Assembly: GCF_030269485.1 (NCBI RefSeq)
Contig: NZ_BSTL01000053.1
Coordinates: 1 to 38,297, forward strand
Direction of reading: 5' to 3'
DNA: 38,297 bases
DNA from: Actinoplanes sp. NBRC 103695
Lineage (GTDB): Bacteria > Actinomycetota > Actinomycetes > Mycobacteriales > Micromonosporaceae
The number at the start of each line of letters is the position of its first letter. Position 1 is the stretch's first letter. Below the pieces are notes generated by a model. It had not been told where the DNA came from and ran no database searches. It saw only the letters and a program-made list of their open reading frames with translations. Positions 31,601-38,297 of this stretch are shown here, piece by piece. A program made the position numbers and the translations under genes.

Positions 31601-32305
31601 CAGTCCCGGCCCACTCCGGTCATCACCTCACCGGAGTGGTCTGGCTCGGAGTCCGGTGGCCGCCGCTACTCGCCGTTCGTCATCAACGTGGAGCGGCTCA
31701 AACCCTGGCACACGCTGTCCGGCCGGCAGTCGTTCTACCTCGACCATGACTGGATGGCAGAGCTCGGCGAGCAGATGCCCACCTACCGGCCGCCGCTGAA
31801 CATGAACGCGCTGTTCGGTGAGCCGAGGATCGGCGACAAGGGCGAGCTCGGCATCACCGTGCGCTACCTGACCCCGCACAACAAGTGGTCGATCCACTCC
31901 GAGTACCAGGACAACCTGTTCATGCTGTCGCTGTCGCGCGGCGGGCAGAACATCTGGATGTCGAAGGAGGACGCGGCCAAGATCGGCGTGCACGACAATG
32001 ACTGGATCGAGGCGGTCAACCGCAACGGTGTCGTGGTGGCCCGCGCGATCGTGTCGCACCGCATGCCCGAGGGCACCGTCTACATGCACCACGCTCAGGA
32101 CCGGCTGATCGATGTGCCCCGCACCGAGACAAACGGCCGGCGCGGCGGTATCCACAACTCGCTGACCCGGCTGCTGATCAAACCCAGTCATCTTATCGGC
32201 GGGTACGCGCAGCTGTCGTTCGCGTTCAACTACCTCGGCCCGACCGGCAACCAGCGCGACGAGGTCACCGTGATCCGGCGCCGCTCCCAGGAGGTCGAGT
32301 ACTGA
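28601..32305 (+). CDS. narG: Respiratory nitrate reductase, alpha subunit
   Basis: 1234 residues from ATG 28601 (GGAAGG six bases upstream; the ATG at 28565 is poorly placed). The FS0 cluster ligands lie in STHGVNCTGSCSWKVYVK and RGCPRGAAFSW (His plus three Cys). The Mo-coordinating Asp lies in FGDQTDVPESGDWWDAG. bis-MGD binding stretches are present and the length matches the family. It reduces nitrate to nitrite on the cytoplasmic face, taking electrons from NarH. There is no cleavable Tat signal, as usual for NarG. The stop overlaps narH by one base. Confidence 0.98.
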   Translation: MVSTPRRQDGTAGLDDPLTDALVGTRRFFTKGQVSGDRRALYQIGGRDADVFYRDRWSHDKVVRSTHGVNCTGSCSWKVYVKDGIITWEAQQTDYPSVGPDRPEYEPRGCPRGAAFSWYTYSPTRVRYPYVRGVLLEMYREARKRLGDPVAAWAEITGDPVKARKYKSVRGKGGLVRASWDEATEMIAAAHVHTIKAYGPDRLAGFSPIPAMSMVSHAAGARFYNLLGGAMLSFYDWYADLPVASPQMFGDQTDVPESGDWWDAGYLIMWGSNLPVTRTPDAHWMAEARYRGQKVIAVAPDYADNVKFADEWLAPAPGTDGALAMAMGHVLLQEFFVDRHTPYFDEYVKKYTDLPFLVTLNETGAGSGVFTPGKMLTAAQLPGALADTENAAFKMVLLDRDGMPVVPNGSLGFRYGEQGTGKWNLDLGDVDPLLSADGGKDGPVVVTLPRFDTASGTAKHMRRGVPVRRIGEHLVTTVYDLLLAQYGVSRPGLPGDWPAGYHDADQPYTPAWQETITGVPGPAAARIAREFATNAEESRGRSMILMGAGTNHWFHSDTIYRAFLTLTTLTGCQGVNGGGWGHYVGQEKVRPITGYSVLGTAADWSRPGRQMIQTAYWYLHTDQYRYDPFSAATLSATDEGGAFAGRSTADLIAASARMGWMPSVPHFNRNPLDLADEAKAAGTPIGEHIVGRLKDGGLRFACEDPDAPENFPRVLTIWRANLLGSSAKGNEYFLRHLLGTDHAVRAQESPPEARPTDLTWHEQAPTGKLDLLLTMDFRMTSTTVYSDIVLPAATWYEKHDLNTTDMHPFVHSFNPAINPPWQTRTDWDAFMTIAKAFSALAKDHLGTRTDVVAAPLLHDTPDEMANPYGRVADWGRGECEPIPGRTMPKLVQVERDYTAIADKMASLGPLLDTLGATTKGVTFQVGREIDYLKHKNGVAGNGRPSIARDVQACEAILALSGTTNGHLATQGFRQLEERTGMQLADLSAEHEGKQITFADTQSRPTPVITSPEWSGSESGGRRYSPFVINVERLKPWHTLSGRQSFYLDHDWMAELGEQMPTYRPPLNMNALFGEPRIGDKGELGITVRYLTPHNKWSIHSEYQDNLFMLSLSRGGQNIWMSKEDAAKIGVHDNDWIEAVNRNGVVVARAIVSHRMPEGTVYMHHAQDRLIDVPRTETNGRRGGIHNSLTRLLIKPSHLIGGYAQLSFAFNYLGPTGNQRDEVTVIRRRSQEVEY

Positions 32306-34011
32306 TGCGCGTGATGGCCCAGATGGCGATGGTCATGAACCTCGACAAGTGCATCGGCTGCCACACCTGTTCGGTCACCTGCAAACAGGCGTGGACCAAC
32401 CGTAGCGGCGTCGAGTACGTGTGGTTCAACAACGTCGAGACCCGTCCCGGGCAGGGCTACCCCCGCCGGTACGAGGACCAGGAGACGTGGAAGGGCGGCT
32501 GGACGCTGAACCGGCGGGGCCGGCTCGCGCTCAAGGGCGGTGGCCGGTTCAAGAAGCTGTTCAGCATCTTCTCCAACCCGAAACTGCCGGCCATCCAGGA
32601 TTACTACGAGCCCTGGACCTACGACTACGAGACGCTGACCAACGCGCCATTGCAGGAACACACCCCGGTCGCCCGGCCCAAGTCGCTGCTGACCGGCGAG
32701 GACATGAAGATCTCGTGGTCGGCGAACTGGGACGACGACCTGGGCGGCTCACCCGACCACGGCGACAAGGACGTCCTGCTCAAAGGCATCGCCGACAAGG
32801 TCAAGTTCGAGTTCGAGCAGACGTTCATGTTCTACCTCCCGCGTATCTGCGAGCACTGTCTCAACCCGTCGTGCGCGGCGTCGTGTCCGTCCGGCGCCAT
32901 CTACAAGCGCACCGAGGACGGCATCGTCCTGGTCGACCAGGACAAGTGCCGCGGCTGGCGGATGTGCGTGTCGGGTTGCCCGTACAAGAAGGTGTACTTC
33001 AACCACCGCACCGGCAAGGCCGAGAAGTGCACGTTCTGTTTCCCGCGCATCGAGGTCGGCATCCCGACGGTCTGCTCGGAGACCTGCGTCGGCCGGCTGC
33101 GCTACATCGGCCTGATGCTCTACGACGCCGACCGGGTGCTCGCCGCCGCCACCACCCCGGACGAACACGGCCTCTACGAGGCACAACGGGACGTGTTCCT
33201 CGACCCGAACGACCCGCACGTGGTCGCCGAGGCAGAGCGGGCCGGCATCCCTCGGGACTGGATCGAGGCCGCCCAGCGTTCCCCGGTGCACGCTCTGATC
33301 AATAAGTATCGGGTGGCGCTGCCGCTGCATCCGGAATACCGCACCATGCCGATGGTCTGGTACATCCCGCCGCTGTCCCCGGTGGTCGACGTCGTCCGTG
33401 ACACCGGCTACGACGCCGAGGACCGCGGCAACCTGTTCGCCGCCATCGAGGCGCTACGCATCCCGATCGACTACCTCGCCCAACTGTTCACCGCCGGCGA
33501 TCCCGGCCCGGTCGACACGGTGCTGCGCCGGCTGGCCGCGATGCGCTCCTACATGCGCGACATCAACCTCGGCCGCGACACCGACGAGAGCATCCCCGAC
33601 GCCGTCGGGATGACCGGCGAGCAGCTGTACGACATGTACCGCCTGCTCGCGCTGGCCAAGTACGACGAGCGATACGTCATCCCACCCGCCCACGCCGAGC
33701 AGGCCCACAGCTTGGAGGAACTGGCCACCGACTGCAGCCTCGACTATGAGGGGGGCCCCGGCATGGGCGGATCCGGACCGTTCGGTGAGTCCTCCGGCGG
33801 CGCCACACCCATCGCGGTGGAGAACTTCCACATGCTCGTCGACCGGCAGACCAGCGACACCCTCGTCGACCCGGGCGACAAAGAGTTGCGGGTCAACCTG
33901 CTCAACTGGGACGGCAAAGGCCGGCCCGCTGGGCTGTTCCCGCCACGCCACGACACCCCCGCTGTGCCCGGCGGCGGCGACCCGGCCGGCGAGGTGGAGC
34001 CCAAGCCATGA
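32305..34011 (+). CDS. narH: Respiratory nitrate reductase, beta subunit
   Basis: 568 residues, preceded by AGGAGG. Four Cys clusters are readable: CIGCHTCSVTC (about 16-26), CEHCLNPSCAASC, CRGWRMCVSGC, and CTFC with CSETC. The Trp in the third cluster (CRGW) is the known NarH exchange that gives one [3Fe-4S] instead of [4Fe-4S]. It carries electrons from NarI haem to NarG. The C-terminal tail beyond about 480 is Pro/Gly-rich. It overlaps narG by one base and narJ by four. Confidence 0.98.
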   Translation: MRVMAQMAMVMNLDKCIGCHTCSVTCKQAWTNRSGVEYVWFNNVETRPGQGYPRRYEDQETWKGGWTLNRRGRLALKGGGRFKKLFSIFSNPKLPAIQDYYEPWTYDYETLTNAPLQEHTPVARPKSLLTGEDMKISWSANWDDDLGGSPDHGDKDVLLKGIADKVKFEFEQTFMFYLPRICEHCLNPSCAASCPSGAIYKRTEDGIVLVDQDKCRGWRMCVSGCPYKKVYFNHRTGKAEKCTFCFPRIEVGIPTVCSETCVGRLRYIGLMLYDADRVLAAATTPDEHGLYEAQRDVFLDPNDPHVVAEAERAGIPRDWIEAAQRSPVHALINKYRVALPLHPEYRTMPMVWYIPPLSPVVDVVRDTGYDAEDRGNLFAAIEALRIPIDYLAQLFTAGDPGPVDTVLRRLAAMRSYMRDINLGRDTDESIPDAVGMTGEQLYDMYRLLALAKYDERYVIPPAHAEQAHSLEELATDCSLDYEGGPGMGGSGPFGESSGGATPIAVENFHMLVDRQTSDTLVDPGDKELRVNLLNWDGKGRPAGLFPPRHDTPAVPGGGDPAGEVEPKP

Positions 34012-34634
34012 CCAACCATCTGGTGCGTGCTTTCCAGACCCAGTCACTGCTGCTCGGCTACCCCGACGACACCCTGCTCGCCCGCCACGACCTGCTCACC
34101 CGCGCGGCGACGTCCCTGGAACCACCGGTCGGCGAACCACTGCTGCGTTTCCTGCGAGTTTTGGTCGAACAACCGGCGATGGACCTTACCGCCGACTACG
34201 TCACGACGTTCGACCACCGCAAACGCTGCTGCCTCTACCTCACTTACTACGCCCACGGCGACACCCGTAAACGCGGCATGGCGCTGCTGCACCTCAAGCA
34301 GACGTACGCGGCGGCAGGGCTGCAGCTCAGTGACGATGAACTCCCCGATCACCTGTCCGTCGTCCTCGAATACGCCGCCGCCGACCCGGTCGCGGGCCGT
34401 GACCTGCTCATTCAGCATCGAGCCGGCATCGAACTGCTGCGCTTGGCCCTGCACGACGCCGGCTCGCCCTGGGCCGACGTCCTCGACTCGATCTCCGCGA
34501 CACTGCCACCACTGGTCGGTGACCAGCGCATCGCCGTCGCCCGGCTCGCCGCCGACGGGCCACCCGCCGAACAGGTCGGCCTCGCACCGTTCGCCCCGCC
34601 GGAATACATGCCCGTCGAAGGAGGCGCACGATGA
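34008..34634 (+). CDS. narJ: Nitrate reductase assembly chaperone
   Basis: 208 residues, all-helical TorD/NarJ family. Conserved segments are TQSLLLGYPDDTLL (about 8), the YVTTFDHRKRCCLYLTYYAHG box (residues about 64 onward), GDTRKRGMALLHLKQTYA and LPDHLSVVLEYAA. It holds NarGH in the cytoplasm for cofactor insertion before attachment to NarI. ATGA overlaps with both neighbours show tight co-translation. Confidence 0.97.
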   Translation: MTNHLVRAFQTQSLLLGYPDDTLLARHDLLTRAATSLEPPVGEPLLRFLRVLVEQPAMDLTADYVTTFDHRKRCCLYLTYYAHGDTRKRGMALLHLKQTYAAAGLQLSDDELPDHLSVVLEYAAADPVAGRDLLIQHRAGIELLRLALHDAGSPWADVLDSISATLPPLVGDQRIAVARLAADGPPAEQVGLAPFAPPEYMPVEGGAR

Positions 34635-35353
34635 CCGGCACCCTGCTGTTCGTCGTCTTCCCGTACGTGTGCCTCGCGATCTTCATCGGCGGGCACGTCT
34701 GGCGCTACCGCTACGACAAGTTCGGCTGGACCACCCGATCCTCACAACTCTACGAACGGCGCCTACTGCGCATCGGCAGCCCACTGTTCCACTTCGGCAT
34801 CCTGCTCGTCGCCCTCGGCCACATCGGTGGCCTGCTCGTTCCCGAATCGTGGACCGAGGCTGTTGGTGTCAGCGAGCACGCCTACCACGTGGTCGCGGTC
34901 GGCGTGGGCACCCTGGCCGGGATCTGCACGCTGGCCGGCGCGGCCATCCTGATCTACCGACGCCGCACGGTCGGCCCGGTCTTCTCCGCCACCACCGTCA
35001 ACGACAAGATCATGTACGTCCTGCTCATCGCCACGATCATTCTCGGCCTGGGCACCACTGTGCTGGGCAACCTGACCGACGACCCGCACAACTACCGCGA
35101 GAGCGTCTCGCCCTGGTTCCGGTCGATCTTCTATTTCCAGCCGGACCCGGACCTCATGACGAACGCCCCGATCGGCTTCCGGCTGCACGCGATCTCGGCC
35201 TTCGTGCTCTTCGCGTTCTGGCCGTTCAGCCGCCTGGTGCACGTCTTCTCCGCGCCACTGGGCTACCTGACCCGCCCCTACATCGTCTACCGCAGCCGCG
35301 ACGCCCACCTCGGCGCCCGCCCCACCCGCCGGGGCTGGGAACGGGTGCCGTAA
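34631..35353 (+). CDS. narI: Respiratory nitrate reductase, gamma subunit (cytochrome b)
   Basis: 240 residues with five membrane helices (about 3-22, 50-70, 84-108, 127-148 and 180-205). Haem-ligand histidines appear in GGHVWRYRYDKFGW, FHFGILLVALGHIGG and RLVHVFSAP. It oxidises menaquinol at the outer face and passes electrons to NarH. The end of narI is 41 bases from the cupin gene, so transcription probably continues. Confidence 0.97.
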   Translation: MTGTLLFVVFPYVCLAIFIGGHVWRYRYDKFGWTTRSSQLYERRLLRIGSPLFHFGILLVALGHIGGLLVPESWTEAVGVSEHAYHVVAVGVGTLAGICTLAGAAILIYRRRTVGPVFSATTVNDKIMYVLLIATIILGLGTTVLGNLTDDPHNYRESVSPWFRSIFYFQPDPDLMTNAPIGFRLHAISAFVLFAFWPFSRLVHVFSAPLGYLTRPYIVYRSRDAHLGARPTRRGWERVP

Positions 35354-35394
35354 CCGCCATCCGGAAGATCTAAGCGCCGCAGAGGAACCCTGCC

Positions 35395-35730
35395 ATGCAG
35401 AAGTCATCACTCTCCGAGCTCACCGAACACCACCTGACCACCGCCCGCGGCGCCTCCAGCGGCCGCAGCGCCCAGACACTGCAAGGCGGCCACGACAGCG
35501 TCCTGCGACAGACCCTGATCGCCCTGGCCGAAGGCCAGCGACTCGACGAACACGAGAACCCGGGCGAGGCCACCGTCCACGTGCTGCACGGCGCGGTCCG
35601 GCTCGGCAGCGTCACCGGAGACACCTGCGACGGGACTGCCGGCGACCTGCTCACCGTGCCCGACGCCCGCCACAGCCTGCACGCCCTGAAGGACGCCGTC
35701 GTCCTGCTCACCGTCGCCAAAACCCGATGA
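35395..35730 (+). CDS. Small cupin-domain protein
   Basis: 111 residues, one cupin barrel. Motif 1 region is LAEGQRLDEHENPGEATVHV and motif 2 TAGDLLTVPDARHSLHALKD, keeping His/Glu that could hold a metal. Small cupins next to nar or cytochrome genes are known but of unclear role; a sensor or redox-cofactor protein is possible. It has an AGAGGA site and a 4-base ATGA overlap with moeA, so it is part of the nar-moeA transcript. Confidence 0.85.
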   Translation: MQKSSLSELTEHHLTTARGASSGRSAQTLQGGHDSVLRQTLIALAEGQRLDEHENPGEATVHVLHGAVRLGSVTGDTCDGTAGDLLTVPDARHSLHALKDAVVLLTVAKTR

Positions 35731-36923
35731 CCAACGCAACACTCCGGCGCACTGCGACCGGCCACGTCCAGCAACCGATGTCGTGGCACCGAGCCCGCGA
35801 ACTCGCCTACGAACTCGGCCGCACCAACGTGTTGCCGACCCAGGACGTGCCGCTGGGACACGCGAACGGCCGCATTCTCGCCGCACCACTGCACGCCAGG
35901 ACGATGGTGCCCGGCTTCGACAACGCGGCAATGGATGGCTACGCCGTCCGCGGACCAGGTCCGTGGCGGATCGTGGGTCAGATCCTCGCCGGCGAGGTTC
36001 CGTCGCAGGCGCTGGCACCGGGACAGGCAACAGAGATCGCCACCGGCGCACCCGTCCCTCCGGGTACCGAACGCGTCGTCGAATACGAGATCACCGCCCG
36101 GGTCGGAGACAGCCTCTCCGCGTCACCCGGTCCTCGTGACCACATCCGCCGACGCGGAGAGTACGTGACCGAAGGCCAGCACCTCCTGCCGAACGGCGAG
36201 AAACTGACCCCGGCGGCCATCGGGCTCGCCGCCAGCACCGGCATCGACACCATGACCGTCCGGCGGCAACCTTCCGTACGCCTGCTGATCACCGGAGACG
36301 AGATCACCGATCACGGCATCCCCGGCCAGGGGACGGTCCGTGACGCGATCGGTCCGATGCTCGGCGCCCTGCTACGGCAGTGGAACCTCGACATCGAATC
36401 AGAACGCGTACCCGACCGGCCGCCCCACCTCCACTACAACGCGGTCAGCGATGCGTTGCGTCGCAACGACATCACCCTCGTGTGCGGTTCCTCATCCGTC
36501 GGCCCCGCCGACGGACTGCACACGACACTGCACCACATCGGCGCTCAGGTGAACATCGACGGCGTCGCCTGCAGGCCGGGCCACCCCCAACTGCTGGCCC
36601 ACCACGACGGACACTGGCTCCTCGGCGTACCCGGAAATCCGTACGCCGCCCTGGTCGCCGTCCACACCCTGCTGGACCCCCTGCTCGCCGGCCTGGCCGG
36701 CCGTGAGCTACCGGAGCTGAAGACCGCCGAGCTCAATGGCGACGCCAAGACGTCGGCCGACTGCACCCGGCTGCTGCCGGTCCGGTTCCACCGGCGACAG
36801 GCACACGTCATCGAAGGCGCGCACTCCGGCTTCCTCGGCCCCGCCGCGCAGGCCGACGCGCTGGCCGTGATCGCGCCGTACTGGCACGGCGAACCCGTCG
36901 AGCTGCTTCCCATAACCGGCTGA
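35727..36923 (+). CDS. moeA: Molybdopterin molybdotransferase
   Basis: 398 residues. The domain III motif PGFDNAAMDGYAV (about 55) holds the conserved Asp. The second domain contains GAPVPPGTERVVEYE. The MoCF-like domain has LLITGDEI and, at the metal-binding position, CGSSSVGPADGLH where most MoeA have GGVSVG. The PGNP loop is VPGNPYAALV. It inserts molybdate into adenylated molybdopterin, giving Mo-MPT for the bis-MGD of NarG. A copy inside the nar operon probably serves nitrate reductase directly. The missing double glycine is unusual and could lower or alter activity. Confidence 0.92.
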   Translation: MTNATLRRTATGHVQQPMSWHRARELAYELGRTNVLPTQDVPLGHANGRILAAPLHARTMVPGFDNAAMDGYAVRGPGPWRIVGQILAGEVPSQALAPGQATEIATGAPVPPGTERVVEYEITARVGDSLSASPGPRDHIRRRGEYVTEGQHLLPNGEKLTPAAIGLAASTGIDTMTVRRQPSVRLLITGDEITDHGIPGQGTVRDAIGPMLGALLRQWNLDIESERVPDRPPHLHYNAVSDALRRNDITLVCGSSSVGPADGLHTTLHHIGAQVNIDGVACRPGHPQLLAHHDGHWLLGVPGNPYAALVAVHTLLDPLLAGLAGRELPELKTAELNGDAKTSADCTRLLPVRFHRRQAHVIEGAHSGFLGPAAQADALAVIAPYWHGEPVELLPITG

Positions 36924-36960
36924 CTCTCTGTTCCAGCCTGTCTACGTCAGGAGACTTCTC

Positions 36961-38172
36961 GTGCTGTCCGAGAAGGCACGTCCGATCATCGAAGCCACAC
37001 TGCCCGTCGTCGGCGAACACATCGCGGAGATCGCGAACCGGTTCTACGCGCACATGTTTGCCACCCACCCCGAATTCCAGGACGGCATGTTCAACCGGGG
37101 CAACCAGGCGGAAGGCTCGCAGCCGAAAGCACTCGCCGGCTCAGTGGCGGTCTTCGCCACCACACTGCTCACCCAGCCGGAACAGTTCCCGGACCGGCTG
37201 CTCACCCGCATCGCCCACAAGCACGCCTCGCTGGGCATCCGGCCCGACCAGTACCCGATCGTCCGTGACCACCTGATGTGGGCCATCGGTGACGTCCTCG
37301 GCGACGCCGTGACACCGGAGATCGCGGCAGCCTGGGACGAGGTCTACTGGCTGATGGCGTACGCCCTGATCCATCAGGAACGAGGGCTGTACAGCGCCCG
37401 CGGCGTCACCCCCGAGCGCGTATGGCGGCAATGGCGCGTCGCCGGCAAGCATCAGGAGAGCGACGACGTGGTCGGCTTCGTCATGCGCCGCGTCGACGAC
37501 CGGCCGGTGAAGACCTCCCTGCCCGGCCAATACATCAGCGTCAACCTGCTGATGCCCGACGGCGTCCGCCAGCCCCGCCAGTTCAGCCTGACCCGCGCCG
37601 ACGACGGCGAACACCGCTACTTCGCGGTCAAACGGGTGCACGGCGGCGGCAAACCCGACGGCGAAGTGTCGAACCTGCTGCACGACCGGGTGCAGGTCGG
37701 CGACGAACTGACCATGAGCGTCCCGTACGGCGACGTCGTCCTCGACGACTCCGGCCGGCCCATCGTGTTCGCCAGCGCCGGCATCGGCATCACCCCGATG
37801 GCCGGAATGCTCTCGCACCTCGTCGCGGCCGGATCCCACCTTCAGGTCACCATGCTGCACGCCGACGCCGACGAACAATCGTTCCCTCTGCGTCAGCAGA
37901 TCACTGCCGACCTCGCCCACATGCCCAAATCGAACATGTACGTCTGGTACGAGCGCGGCAAACACACCGACCTGCCGGTCACCGCCGCCTTCGCGGGGAC
38001 CATGAATCTCGACGAGATCAACCTGCCCGAGAACGCCGTCTACTACCTGTGCGGGCCACTGCCGTTCCTGCAAACGGTGCGCAGCACGCTGATCGACCGA
38101 GGTGTTCCCGCCCGGGACATCCAATACGAGATGTTCGGCCCCGACCTCTGGCAAGCAGACACCGAGCCTTAG
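36961..38172 (+). CDS. hmp: Flavohemoglobin, nitric oxide dioxygenase
   Basis: 403 residues from GTG 36961 (CAGGAGA site). Globin domain about 1-140: the Tyr B10 is in NRFYAHMF, distal Gln in GSQPKALAG, proximal His in IAHKHASLGI. FAD domain: RQFSLTRA (R-x-[YF]-S) and a GGGKPDGEVSNLL loop. NAD domain: GIGITPMAGML and YYLCGPLPFLQ, ending FGPDLW. It converts NO and O2 to nitrate with NAD(P)H. It follows moeA by 37 bases and fits detoxification of NO made during nitrate/nitrite metabolism. Confidence 0.97.
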   Translation: MLSEKARPIIEATLPVVGEHIAEIANRFYAHMFATHPEFQDGMFNRGNQAEGSQPKALAGSVAVFATTLLTQPEQFPDRLLTRIAHKHASLGIRPDQYPIVRDHLMWAIGDVLGDAVTPEIAAAWDEVYWLMAYALIHQERGLYSARGVTPERVWRQWRVAGKHQESDDVVGFVMRRVDDRPVKTSLPGQYISVNLLMPDGVRQPRQFSLTRADDGEHRYFAVKRVHGGGKPDGEVSNLLHDRVQVGDELTMSVPYGDVVLDDSGRPIVFASAGIGITPMAGMLSHLVAAGSHLQVTMLHADADEQSFPLRQQITADLAHMPKSNMYVWYERGKHTDLPVTAAFAGTMNLDEINLPENAVYYLCGPLPFLQTVRSTLIDRGVPARDIQYEMFGPDLWQADTEP

Positions 38173-38191
38173 ACCCTGGTAAATAAGGGTT
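38173..38191. repeat. Inverted repeat between hmp and transposase
   Basis: ACCCT-N8-AGGGT at 38173-38190. It may be a weak terminator after hmp, or part of the end of the insertion sequence that follows, since IS ends often carry short terminal inverted repeats. The other IS end is outside the window. Confidence 0.35.
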
Positions 38192-38297
38192 TCAGGTGGC
38201 GTGGTGGCGGGCGAGGCGGCGGGTCATGATGTTGATCATGGCCCACTGGACCATCGCGGCGTGATGTTGCGGTAGTCGTTCGTAGTCGCGGACGGTT
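38192..38297 (-). mobile_element. IS5-family transposase, C-terminal end (partial)
   Basis: The minus strand encodes the last 34 residues of a transposase, VRDYERLPQHHAAMVQWAMI followed by NIMTRRLARHHAT and stop at 38192. The pattern R-D-Y-E-R-L-P-x-H-H plus WAMI is typical of the DDE transposases of the IS5/IS1182-like group. It is cut by the window edge, so whether the element is intact cannot be said. It sits right after hmp and marks the end of the nar unit. Confidence 0.8.

Noticed and set aside
1..38297. CRISPR arrays, riboswitches and rRNA
   Set aside because: I saw no direct-repeat array, no known aptamer core and no rRNA sequence anywhere in the window.

Overview
The window looks like chromosomal DNA of a very GC-rich actinomycete. 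Support comes from heavy G/C third positions, GTG starts, ATGA-coupled genes, SEC-C, DUF3040, baeRF and two-domain universal stress proteins, and a narGHJI operon of actinobacterial layout. A Micromonosporales-type host (Actinoplanes or Micromonospora relatives) is my guess; no marker fixes the genus.

Edges. The left edge carries the 3' half of a tRNA-Pro(GGG) gene followed by its terminator. The 5' half is missing, which is the footprint of an element integrated in the tRNA gene and lying to the left. The right edge enters an IS5-type transposase gene on the minus strand. The 38 kb between them has the character of an accessory island.

Layout. 0.2-3.9 kb: a SEC-C/TPR protein, an unknown partner, and decayed DNA. 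3.9-7.6 kb: a FtsX-type ABC exporter divergent from a NarL-type two-component system. 7.8-10.2 kb: a degenerate RsbW-like protein, a DUF309 protein, and a small membrane protein divergent from a HTH regulator with a clear shared operator. 10.2-13.0 kb: a minus-strand stress block (DUF3040, universal stress protein, DksA-type zinc finger, a 46-residue protein, a frameshifted universal stress protein). 13.2-15.0 kb: broken marR and broken serA. 15.0-18.0 kb: an operon for a CBS-BON protein, a slipin and a PucR-type regulator. 18.3-24.1 kb: baeRF, adenylate kinase paralogue, FAD amino-acid oxidase/dehydrogenase, MreB-like actin fold protein, a frameshifted DksA-type protein and a STAS protein. 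24.1-26.5 kb: a membrane GGDEF-EAL protein. 26.8-38.2 kb: NarK transporter, hemerythrin, narGHJI, cupin, MoeA and flavohemoglobin.

How it fits together. The right third is a self-contained nitrate respiration unit: uptake (NarK), reduction (NarGHI with chaperone NarJ), molybdenum cofactor supply (MoeA), and NO/O2 handling (flavohemoglobin, hemerythrin). The middle third is a hypoxia/dormancy-like stress set (universal stress proteins, CBS, adenylate kinase, DksA-like, baeRF). The same mix of gene families is known from actinobacterial dormancy clusters.

Most interesting signal. A palindrome TTGCCG-N5-CGGCAA occurs three times perfectly and twice with one or two changes. It lies only in intergenic DNA of the stress block, with its centre 110-154 bp upstream of a start codon each time. 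It looks like the operator of a local regulon whose regulator I cannot name. A different palindrome, TTTGCA-TAG-TGCAAA, sits at the marR/serA remnants, and a near copy precedes narG. Several genes here carry apparent single-base frameshifts, so read accuracy should be checked before calling them pseudogenes.
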